Shown here piece by piece: positions 1-12,200 of a stretch of 64,000 nucleotides of DNA. Each line of letters begins with the position of its first letter. Positions within the stretch are counted from its first letter, which is position 1. The position numbers were made by a program, and so were the translations under genes. Below the pieces are notes generated by a model. That model did no database searches. It saw nothing but the letters and a program-made list of their open reading frames with translations, and was not told where the DNA came from. Source of the stretch: Panopea generosa (lineage: Eukaryota; Mollusca; Bivalvia; Adapedonta; Hiatellidae); assembly GCA_029582155.1 (NCBI GenBank), contig CM055908.1, forward strand, positions 19,879,406-19,943,405, given 5' to 3'.

Positions 1-50
1 TCGATGGCATAAAATGACGCTAAATATTCAATCAATCAATCAATCAATCT
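1..50 (+). repeat. 3' tail of SINE family B with ATCA-type microsatellite
   Basis: 'ataaaatgacgctaaa' followed by about five CAAT/ATCA units matches the end of the full SINE B copy near 55080-55120. The head lies outside the window. It is intronic, 60 bp upstream of the first Pde6 exon seen. Confidence 0.75.
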
Positions 51-112
51 TCTCCTGTATGTTTAACTTTCCTATGTTTTCCTACCAATAACAAAATAAT
101 ATTATTTTTCAG

Positions 113-222
113 ACTGGAAAACTGTTACCTGTGTTCAGTGAACTCGAGATATTGGCAATGATGGTGGCCTGTCTTTGTCATGATCTGGATCATAGAGGAA
201 CAAACAACGCATTCCAAGTCAA
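113..222 (+). CDS. Pde6: Pde6 exon a ([10 protein letters not shown] metal site)
   Basis: This 110-nt exon has acceptor tttttcag|ACTGG and donor GTCAA|GTATGT. It translates as [36 protein letters not shown] and a Lys split AA|G with the next exon. It carries the PDE signature His-Asp pair (residues 23-24 of the visible product). The last 12 exon bases and the donor are the first unit of the tandem array that fills the following intron. Confidence 0.93.
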
Positions 223-3200
223 GTATGTAGTGAGAATACATATTTGTTAATTTGATAGACCAATCATTCAGAGTCAAGTATGTAGTGAGAATACATATTT
301 GTTAATTTGATAGACCAATCATTTAGAGTCAAGTATGTAGTGAGAATATATATTTGTTAATTTGATAGACCAATCATTCAGAGTCAAGTATGTAGTGAGA
401 ATACATATTTGTTAATTTGATAGACCAATCATTCAGAGTCAAGTATGTAGTGAGAATACATATTTGTTAATTTGATAGACCAATCATTCAGAGTCAAGTA
501 TGTAGTGAGAATACATATTTGTTAATTTGATAGACCAATCATTCAGAGTCAAGTATGTAGTGAGAATATATATTTGTTAATTGGACAGACCCATCATTCC
601 AAGTCAAGTATGTAGAGAGTACATATTTGTTAATTGGATAGATGGATCCTTCCAAATTAAGTATGTGGTCAGGACATGCCTTTAACTTGTAAGGCCCATC
701 ATTTCAAGGCAAGTATGTCGTCAGGACATGCCTTTGTGAACTTGTGAGGCTCATCATTTCAAGTCAAGTATATAGTCAGGACAACCTTTGTTAACTCTTT
801 AGGCCCATCAATCCAAGTCAAGTAGGCAGTCAGGACACCCTTTGTTAACTCTTAGGCCTATCAATCCAAGTTAAGTATGTAGTCAGGACATCCTTTGTTA
901 ACTTGTAAGGCTCATCATTACAAGTCAAGTATGCAGTCAGGACATCCTTTGTTAACTCTTAGGCCTATCAATCCAAGTTAAGTATGTAGTCAGGACATCC
1001 TCTGTTAACTTGTGAGGCCCATCATTCCAAGTCAAGTATGTAGTCAGGACATCCTTTGTTAGCTTGTTAGGCCCATCATTCCAAGTTAAGTATGTAGTCA
1101 GGACATCTTTTGTTAACTTGTTAGGCCCATCATTCCAAGTTAAGTATGTAGTCAGGACATCCTTTGTTAGCTTGTTAGGCCCATCATTCCAAGTTAAGTA
1201 TGTAGTCAGGACATCTTTTGTTAACTTGTTAAGCCCATCATTCCAAGTCAAGTATGTAGTCAGGGCATCTTTTGTTAACTTGTTAGGCCCATCATTCCAA
1301 GTTAAGTAGTAGTCAGGACATCCTTTGTTAACTCTTTAGGCCCATTAATCCAAGTCAAGTATGCAGTCAGGACACCGTTTGTTAACATGTTAGGCCCAAA
1401 GTATGTAGTCAGGACATCCTTTGTTAACTTGTAAGGCCCATCATTCCAAGTTAAGTATGTAGTCAGGACATCCTTTGTTAACTTGTTAGGCCCATAGTAT
1501 GTAGTCAGGACATCCTTTGTTAACTTGTAAGGCCAAACATTCCAAGTCAAGTATGTAGTCAGGACATCCTTTGTTTACTTGTTAGGCCCATCATTTCAAA
1601 TCAAGTATGTAGTCAGGACATCCTTTGTTAACTTGTTGGGCCCATCATTCCAAGTCAAGTATGTAGTCAGGACATGCCTTCATTAAATTGTAAGGCCCAA
1701 CATTCCAATTCAAGTATGCAGTCAAAACATCCTTTGTTAACATCCAAAGCCAATTAATCCAAGTTATGTATGATAATGTAGTCAGGACATCCCTTTGTTA
1801 TCTTGACATCTAGTCTGGTCAAGCTCAGGGAATTTTGTGTCAGCAAACCGTGAATATGTTCTTTTAAAAAACCTTTAAGAAAGGCTTGATTTATATCTAT
1901 ACAGTTCCACATAATAATAATTTCAAGACAGTTTGTGTCATAGTTGTGTTGTCTGTTATAGGGTTGTATCACCACTAGCAATGTTGTACAGCACATCAGT
2001 CATGGAACATCATCATTTTGACCACAGCATTATGATTCTGAACAGTGAAGTGAGTATAGATTTAATTCTGTATTTTGATCGTTAGTTTTCCAGCCCCATT
2101 AGCTAGATAGATTGAGCATGAGTTTTCCAGTCTTGGGGTTTTGGGTTCACTTCCCGGGGCTCAGCAGGCAAAGTCAAAATACTAACAGTCATTCGGATTG
2201 GACTTTCAATTAAAATATATTTATAAACCCCTACCCAAATGTTATAAATAAATATCAAAATAAAAATTGTTAAAAATTGGTTATATTTGTGGCTTAAATC
2301 GTTCAATGTATCCATATCTATAAGACTGCAACAAAAATACCAGTGGTTTCTTAATAGAAATACTACTTCAGTTTAAGATACAAACTCTTAAACATGAAAA
2401 TCTGAAAACTCTCTGTCCAACATTCTTGATCAATATACATCAATAAACAAGTCCAAAATCTTAACTTGAATACCAATACCTCTTTGTTTGCATTGAAACT
2501 TTAAAGGGACACACAGCAATTTTAAACATTTTTTTCATTTAAATTATTTTTTAGAATAGCATATGTACAGGATACAAGAATGAAGTTGGAAAACTCCAGT
2601 ATATGAGGAGGCTTTTAATTTCTGTTTTATGTTGGAAAGGGGCGTAACTCTTGGACGTATTCTTGAAAATCATTATATTTCCAGTATTTGTGGACATATG
2701 ACAAAAGGTGTCAAAATGATTCAAAGGAAACATCAATTTGTAGTTTTTGAGAATTTTTACTCATATTTTCAAAACCAGCGTGACGCCACTAGCTTTGGAA
2801 CAGATAGATTTATTCTTGAATATATATATGTTATGAAATACAAGCAATTATCACAAATATATACAAATATTAAACCGCAGTTTAACATACATTATCAATT
2901 ATATAATGTTACTGTAATAATTAGGTATGTATATATTTACAACATATATATTACACTGGATAACCTATAAAGTTTTACTTATTTCCAACAGGATCCTTAT
3001 AAAAAAAAAATATCAAGGTCTCAAAATATTGCCCATACTAGCGTTATGGACCTAATATAAGAGAGAAAAGCTACACATTATGTTACTTAAAATAAAACAA
3101 CAAGAGGACAACTCTGACTATTTGTATTTCATTTAAGATTTCAAATTTCCTAACATTCATCTGTGTTCTTGTTATTACAGAATATATATCAAATATTTAT

Positions 3201-6200
3201 ATTTAAATTAATTTTCACAGAAAGTTTTGAATGATGACATACATATAACAGAAAAAAATCTTGAAAAAATTAATAATTTTTTAAATATGAAATTTTAGGT
3301 CAATATACATGGAGGGTAAATATTCATAGATTTAAAGATTGAATATATAGATAAAATGTGAGTAAAATTCCAACATTGCCGTGTGTTTCTTGAAGATTTT
3401 ATCCTTTATATCATGCATTGCAGGGTAACAACATTTTCCAGTCCTTGTCACCTGAGGAATACCGACAAGTTATAAAACAGTTGGAGTTCTGCATACTCTC
3501 CACTGACTTGGCCCTCTACTTCAGAAAGCGAGGAGACTTTAAAAAGTTGATTGACAGTGGATGTAAACAATTCACCAAGCAAGAGGATAAAAACTTGTTG
3601 AAGTTAGTTCAAATATTGAGTGTCACTTTTTCACGAATGTGTTTTTTTTTGTTTCATTTACTTTATTTATTTGGTTATGGCAACATTTATCATGTTCCTC
3701 TCATCCATATCTAGCAATCAACACAAAGGATAAAATATACTTATAAAATAGCATGCAAAGGCAAATTATTCATTCAGAAGTTGTTTTCATGCAAAATGAT
3801 CTTAAATAAAAACATTGCAGTTTGAAGCATAGCTTTTGTCATGGTAAATTGTCTGTTGTTTGTCCTTCTGTTAACCTTTTTATTGTAAGCACGCTAGCAC
3901 CTTTGTTTTAGTTCTACTGGCTTAAGGGGTCAGGAGGGGCCCCAAAAGGGTAAAAATTGGGAATTACAAAAATCGTTTTCTTAAGAACCGGTATGTCAGA
4001 TTTGTTCATATTTGGCATAAATTATCCCTATGTGTAGGGGTTTGATTGCAGATAAGAATTTAGAGGCTAAATTTACATTGGAATATTATAGGGAAAATCT
4101 GAAATTTTTCATTTTGCATCTATGTGTACAAAAAAACTTCTTTTTAAAATTTGAATCATTTTTGCTCATAACAAATTGCTAAGAGTGGTTGATTGAAGTT
4201 CTTACAAATTAAGGGGATTGATTGTATAAGGGCTTTGTACAGGGGACTATATTTTTTTACAGATGAATGGTATGGGAATTTAAAGTATTTCCTTTTTGAA
4301 GCAAGTAAGTTTTTGTTCAGTATTGGTGTGGTGGGGGTATTTATCCATAAGTTGTTAAGACAACCCCCAAAAGAGGGTAAATATTGTGAAATTTCAAAAA
4401 GTGCTATAGCCACTATGAGTCAGTAAAGCATCCTCAGGCTGTCTTCGGCCTCTTGTTCATTAAATTTCAACCAAACTTTTGCAGGAGTTTAATGATACAT
4501 GTATAATCACAAGATCTCTGATGAGCTCTTAAACCAGCGTGATAAATCCACAAATACCCCCCTGCTACAGGGCTAGCAAACAAATTTTAAGCAAACTTTA
4601 AAAAATAACATTTTCTCAAGTTCAAGACCTACATCTTAGATATATTACATGTAGCATTGCATGGAGGTCCCTTAAAACCTTTGTTGAAGTTGTGTCCCTG
4701 GGGTTAAACTGGGGGTTGCTACATGGGTCACTGTTTTACATAGAGTTATGTAGGGAATATGTTGTAGACACAATAGCACATTCATTTTTCCTTCAATCTC
4801 CACAGTAGTTATATAACCACAGGATCACAGACAAGTTCTTGAACCAGCCTGATTCGACCACAAATGCCTCCGCCAGAGGGCTCTATAGGCACATTTAAAG
4901 CAGAATTTTAGAAAACATTTTCTCTGAAAGTTCAAGGCCTAGACTTAAGCTATTTTACATGTAGTATTGCATGGTGGTCTCACAAGAGATTTAATAAAGA
5001 GGAACTTACAAAATACATTTCATGTTCATCTGTCCTTTTGTTACCAGTAGAGCGATTCAGGCCCCTTGTTTTTAGTTGTAGCATATAAATTTGGTAATCA
5101 TAAGTTCTTCAACAATTGATAATTTCATGCGTGAAGTAAAAAAAGCAATTTGTATTCTCCAGATCAATGGAAGAAAAATTTGCACAAATATGCGAGCGTT
5201 CACAAGACCTTGATCAGTTCCTTTTGCTTCCTTGCCATCAAAACTTTTTTTTATTTTATTAACCAACCTGCCAATTGAATGTGGCAGCACTTTGTTGTAT
5301 CTTGGGTATATACAGCTGATAATAATTGAATGACATTACATTGTAAATTAGTTATGTAGTTTTGCTCTTAGTGTCTGTATGATACTTTATGCAATAAAAC
5401 ATATTGAATTGAATAACATTAAACACCATACAGCATCACTAACATACATCATAATTATAAACAAATAATAATTGTTTTCATAAATTCACTCAATTATATT
5501 TGCTAATGTGACATGTACAGACTTTTGAACCATGTGGCCAACATTGTCTTTAAGTTACTTTTCATTGGTTTTCTTACCTTTCACCAGAGCCATGATGATG
5601 ACGGCATGTGATGTGGCAGCCATTACAAAACCATGGGAGGTACAACGGGAAGTGGCACAGTTGGTGGCTGGAGAGTTCTTTGAACAGGGAGATGTAGAGA
5701 AGACTCAGTTGGGAGAAACACCAATTGTAAGGGAAATCTAACTTCTGACATTATTAAAGGGAGTTTATCAGGATTATTCAAATTTTAAAAATTAGGTAAA
5801 AATATATATATATATAAACATGCCAAAATAATATTAACCCTTTACTTCATATAGACGCCTTTGAACACCTCTAATATAGAGACGCCTTTGGACACCTTAT
5901 ATAGAAGGCTTTTGAGTTATTGGGTGAATTATGTTTATATTAACTGACAGAATGGAAAACAGTGCAGGAAGTGTTCAGATTGCTTGTTACGAGCAATCTA
6001 AACTCTTCCTGCACTGTTTTCAAAGGCCTTCTGTGATTGGTGGCGGGAAAACGCGTATCTATGGAGTATAAGATTAAGGGATTTCCTAACTTGAGCTACG
6101 TGCCTAGGTTAGACTAAAATAGATGTATATTTTGTGACATATAAATTGGGTCACATGATTACATTTTGATTTCAATTTGATCTGTTATGAACAGGGGCAG

Positions 6201-9200
6201 ATCCAGGATTTCAGTTTAGAAGGGCTTGCACACTACCTGAACAGGCACATACATTTTTCAGTAGAAATACATTGTTTTTTTATAAAATATAGGAGTTTAT
6301 TTGGGGCATATGCGTTTTTTTTAGATATTAAATCCGCCATTGATACAGGCTTACATGTAGTTTAAATTGTTTTATCTTAGAATGACATCCAGCAGTATTT
6401 AAGGCGCTGTTTATTTTTAGAATTGGGATATCATTTCAAGTTTACCACTCCAATTTAGATATCGATTTTGTCACGTTTTGGTGGATTTAACATACCAAAC
6501 CATTTGGATTTTTTTTATAACTTTGTTACTTAACTTTCCAATGCAGTCGGTGCACTTCAGTCATGTCACTATAAAACCTGGCTTAACAGCAAGGGAGTTA
6601 GAAGTGACCTATGTACATACACATCTCTTATATGGAAAGTTTCTACATGTGACATAGCTTATACAATAATATAACCTCGCAATGGCACTGATAATAGGCC
6701 TTGATGTGAAGGGATATTGTTGAAAAAGAGAAATCCAGACTTGAACAAAGTACGGAATATAATAATATATGACATGAATATGAAAACCTGCTTTAAATAT
6801 GAGTTTGTCCTTTCTTGTTTTATTCAGCAGTTATTATACTAGATAAGCTAAATATTTTAAGAATTCACTAAAGATTGGTTTGAAAGGTCAAGTTGGATGG
6901 ATGTACCATTTTGAGAATGATTTTTTTTTTTTACTCAAAGTCACTTTATAGTGACATTATGTCAACATTCATATATCATATCCTAGTATCAAACCCGATT
7001 AAGGCAGATAAGAGAATGAGATAGTTTAAGATTATCAAAGAAAAAGTACATGTTTATTTACAACCTGATGTTGTCTTTTCATTGTTGTACATATGTATAA
7101 AAATAAATATCAGAACAAAGGAGTTGAAAAGTGAATGCTCCATTTTACAGGCAATGATGGACCGGGACAAGAAGGATGAACTCCCCAAGATGCAAGTGGG
7201 GTTTATTGATGCAATATGTCTACCAGTCTATGAGGTATGTTCACCATAATGAATATTGCTGTTTTGTGTTTCCATACCATATGTTATAAAACTTTCATTT
7301 TCCTAGATTTACAAACGTGCAAAATTTATATTAATGATCCCTAAAATTAAGGATCATCTTACGGTACTGGAAACAAGAAAATGCAAAAACCATTTCACCT
7401 TGTAAACACTTACCTTGTTTGAGATATCTTAAAAAAAAGACAATGCTAGCCAGTGGAGGGTATGTTTGCCATTCTTGGAGGGTGGGTCAAAATTCCCAAA
7501 GCTTTTCCTACGTATAACTCCAATACTTTTGCAAAACTTTGTACTGGTACATGTCAAGCTAGTGGTCTTGTACCTTTTGCTATGAGGGAGTCTTCATAAT
7601 TGGTTTATTGGACATTTCTAGTCCACATACCAGTCATATATATTTCTTGAAACGGACCTCCATGCTTAGTTGTATCATTTTTAATCTTTGTTTCTTGTGT
7701 ATATACTTGAAAAAGAAAGTCCTTCTTTCTAATTCACATGGTAGTGAGATTATAGGTCCCCTTGGGCCTCCTCTTACTCATGCATTAATCTTTAAACTAT
7801 CATCCACCCTAGTTATTATCTAAAATTTCATACTTTGTCAAAAATGTCGACAATGTGTTTTGTTTGAACCTCATCTTTTTTAATAAAAAAAAAGTTATTG
7901 TCATGACCCTATCATCACCATTGTCATATATGTTTGGTTTAAGTTTTATGTTTGACGCAGCTTTTTTTCTTTCCAAATAAACTGCTTCTGCTATAATGAC
8001 TGAACTTTATAAATGTATACATTATATGCTATACTAACAGTGAATGATAGTTACCAAGGTTTTCATAGTTTAGTCTAAAACTTAAGGTTAAAAGTTTTTT
8101 GTTTAGCTTGATGTTTGAATAATTGGTGATTTATTTAAATCTACATTGTTTTTCAGTAATAGTATTGATTTAGTAAACTAATCCTAATCATGTTAAAAAA
8201 GTTAATTTCACTGACATTGACCTACTTCATGGACTAGTTAATACTTAATTAAAGTTTTAATTCAGTTCATTTTTTCTCTATTTTTAACTTACTTCATGTC
8301 CATCCGTCAGTTACACATTGGTTTCTGTGCAATAACTTATGAATGCCTGAATCAAATCTTTTGAATACATGTTTATAATGACAAAACACAGGCTAAAATT
8401 GATTGTTAGGGTTGTGACCTTTGGCGTTGTAGGGTTGTGCCCCTTTAATTTGTGAAAAAATTTCGTCCGTCTGTCACATTTTTTAGGTTTTCCATGCAAT
8501 AACTTAAGAATGCCTGAATCAAATCTTTTGAAATTTTAATACAAAGTTTATAATGATAAAACACAGGCTAAGTCGATTTAAGGGTTTGTGGAATTTGTCA
8601 TACTACAGTTATGCCCCTTTAATTTGTGAAAAATTGTTTTGGTTTTTGGTTTCCGTGCAATAACATGTATCAAATCTTTTGAAAAAAGCGGGAAACATAA
8701 ATTCACTGAATTACTTGTATAGACTAAACTTGGTAAACATTTCCATATTATGTTGTACAAAAAATATACAATTCACATAATCTAGCAACTAGTTATTGTA
8801 TTTATTTGAAAATACATCAATTGGCATACTGGTTATATTATTTTTCTTGTTTCTCATAGTTCCTTACTATTTTGATTGTAGAAATGTGGGAGTGGGGTTA
8901 GTTAGTTAGTCCTACCTATTTATCAAATTTACAAAGACTAGTGTCTAGTAAGTGTTTTGCAAAACACGAAAGTACCTTTTACGTGTAATTTAAGTGTAAT
9001 TTACACTGCCCTTAGTAACTTTTGCAACATATTAATGGCAATAAAAGGCAAGTATCTGCACCCACTTGCAGTGTTCTAATTATCTGTTATTATAAAGTTT
9101 GATGGGATATATCAATTTGTGTTTTGGCTCCAGCACCATCATTGAGGAAACTTACCACCTCACATGACACAAACTGGTCAAAACTGGAAAAAATGAGGCT

Positions 9201-12200
9201 AATATGAACTTAAACTGGGCCAACACATTTTGTTGTTGACAAATGAAATTGTCATTAAGTTATATCATGTCAATATTTTTGGACTAATAACTGGGACAGT
9301 ACAACATTTATTGATAACGTTATATTATAAAACTTTCTGGTTATCTGTATTTCCTTACCAATAACTGGGACAGTATAACATTGATTGATAACATTATATT
9401 ATAAACCTTTCTGGTATATTTGAATCTCCTGACCAACAACTGTGGGACAGTATGACATTATATTAATAGTATTATAATATAAACTTTCTGATATATCTGT
9501 GTATCCCGTTATTTTATTTGGCTAGTTATATAATGATGATATTTATTTTCAGACAATTCTTCATCTTGTTTTTTCTTTTCTTATTTCTTATTTGCTTACC
9601 ACCGCCAGATGTTCTCTGGAATTTGGCCCACATTACAACCCATGTACAATGGCTGTTTGGATAATCGTAGAAATTGGCAAGATCTTGCAAAGCAAACCAC
9701 GTCAGAACCAGCGTCACCTGGTTCATAAGTTTATAATTGGATTACGTGTCTGATCTTTGCTCGCTTTAACATTCTTGTAAGCTTTATCTTGTGTGTGCAG
9801 TTTACATGGTGTTTTTGTCATCTTGGTCTTGTAGTAACCAGTGTTTACCTGCTTGTATGTATTGAAAGTCGCCTGTGAATTTGTAGTATGCATAAAATAT
9901 ACGTCACATACACATGTGTCACTGTTATATGCACATATGTTATGAAATATTACACTTGTATATGTGTCAAGGAAATACACATGATTTTACACTAAATTGA
10001 CTTGTATATAATTATGTGTCACACACATATTCTTCTGTATTTCATTTGTATATCACATTTTGTATACATATTATATACCATTCATATGTGTGTGTCACAT
10101 ACAAATTCATATTGTATTTCCATTACATATATTTCAGATATATACAAACATGTTTTTACTCATATGATTTTGTACCTCATATATGTAAACATTACACTAA
10201 TATTTACAAACATCACTTATGTTGACAAACATATAATTTTATACTCAATTAGTTATGTACCCCATATTTAAACATTACACTTATGTTTGGGTTACATAAT
10301 GTACATATACAGGTATTTACAAATGTGTATGTGTCTCGTATATATTTAATATATTTTGTATTGCAGTTGTATATGTGTCACATACAAATTTTAAGTGTAA
10401 TACACATATATATATGTGCCATATACCAGTTTGGTAACTCGTAGTTTAGTAATTATTAATGCTTTCATATTGCTAAGTCTTTTAAATAAGTGTTTAGTTT
10501 TGTAATTTTACTGTAATTGCATTTTAATTTTGATTTGTTGCATTTATTCAAAGTTCACAGAATTTCATATAAAATGAAACAAAGTCTTCAATTTCACTTT
10601 CAGTTGCAACTTGCATTTCATTTAAAGTATTCCAAACAACAACTTATTGGAAAAGAGTAAAAGTTTCAAAACTTGAAAGTATTGTCGTCTATAATACCAG
10701 TAATATTTTCTAAGTTTATACATTTCCATTAGTTTTACCAGACTCCACTCGATACCTTTACTTTTATGAACTTTAACAAAACTTGCAGCAGCTGCAAGGT
10801 GTGTCAGAATATATCATGGAAGCTTTAAATATCTTGTGAAATTATTTGGTCAAAGGTCAAGGTCATTGTAATACTGAGTGCCATAGGTGAGTGTTTCAGA
10901 TTCAGTAAAATTGACTTGTCCTCAATGGAAAACCACATACTAGAGTTGGTTACATTACTGCGTAATAATAACTCAACACACAAACTAATGTATTGCACTA
11001 ATGGCACAACCTTTCTAATGATTAAGGCTTGGTATGGGAGATAGATAAATTATGAATTTTAAGAAACAGTCAATGGTCAGATTGATATTTATACAATTAG
11101 TCAGTACATCAGTCATCATTACACAATCAGGTGTTTCTGTCTTTATGCCATCAAGGTTTGTTATTATTGTAGCTCAAAAATGTACTGAGGGCAGTACAGT
11201 TTGTACATGAAAATGAAACATTTTTGTTGCTTTCCTATTTATTTGATCAAAGGTCACTGTTACTGTAAATAGATAATTAGGGCATGGGGTGAAAGTGGGA
11301 ATGTTAATCTCTTAAGACTATTATCTTCTTGATTATTAGGGTTAACAATTCAGAACGGTTCGAGCCGGGTGGTAGTGCTGTGAATAGAGTGTTGGCCAAT
11401 CAGTCCGGGGTTCCATCCCAGCAATCTCTGAAAAACAATCATTACTGGTTCTTCTCAGGAAAAGGACTCATACTTTCTTTGCAGTTGAGCAAATATAAAT
11501 TAGTTCAACTAAATAGTTAATGTAATGGGGTATAGTAGTGTTGGTATTATGGTTGTTGCTATCATTTGATTTATCCTTGTAAATTATTATAATGGTTTAT
11601 TGACACTGGAAGTACATATTTTGTATTAACATTGACACCTGAAATACATATGACACAAGAAATACATATTTTGCATTAACATTGACACTAGAAATACATA
11701 TTTTGCATTGACATTGACACCAGAAATACATATAACACCAATAAATACATGTTTTGCATTAACATTGACACCAAAAATACATGTTTTGCATTAACATTGA
11801 CACCAAAAATACATGTTTTGCATTAACATTGGCACCAAAAATATATATATTAGGATAAACATTGACACCAGAAATACATATTTTGCATTAACATTGACAC
11901 CAGAGATATATATGACACCAGAAATACATATTTTGCTTAAACATTAACTATAATGTCCATCTTGTTAGTTCTGCATATGTACATGTATATACATACTGAC
12001 ACAATTACAAGAAATGAATCCCTCAATTGGATGTTCTGTTGTATTTTACAGATATTTGTTTTTTATGTGTTTTTTTGTTGCTTTTTCACCTAGTAAACTG
12101 TCACTTTTGTTCATGATTCTATGAAGCTACAATAGTATATTTTTTCAAGGAATTAGCCTATGAAAAAACAAATTGCTTTGTTTTTACTGTTGTACCTAGT

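Noticed and set aside
952-1309. Reading frames of 81-99 codons on both strands with repeated [10 protein letters not shown] and [10 protein letters not shown] motifs
   Set aside because: They come from the 54-bp minisatellite, whose period divides by three. They lie in a Pde6 intron and have no independent coding evidence.
4156-4426. Overlapping frames of 77-85 codons on both strands in Pde6 intron c
   Set aside because: Mirror-strand openness in AT-poor repeat-like DNA, no family recognised, and not in phase with Pde6.
9880-10430. Possible regular minisatellite
   Set aside because: The recurring TGTGTCAC words have no fixed spacing, so it is recorded only as cryptic repeat.
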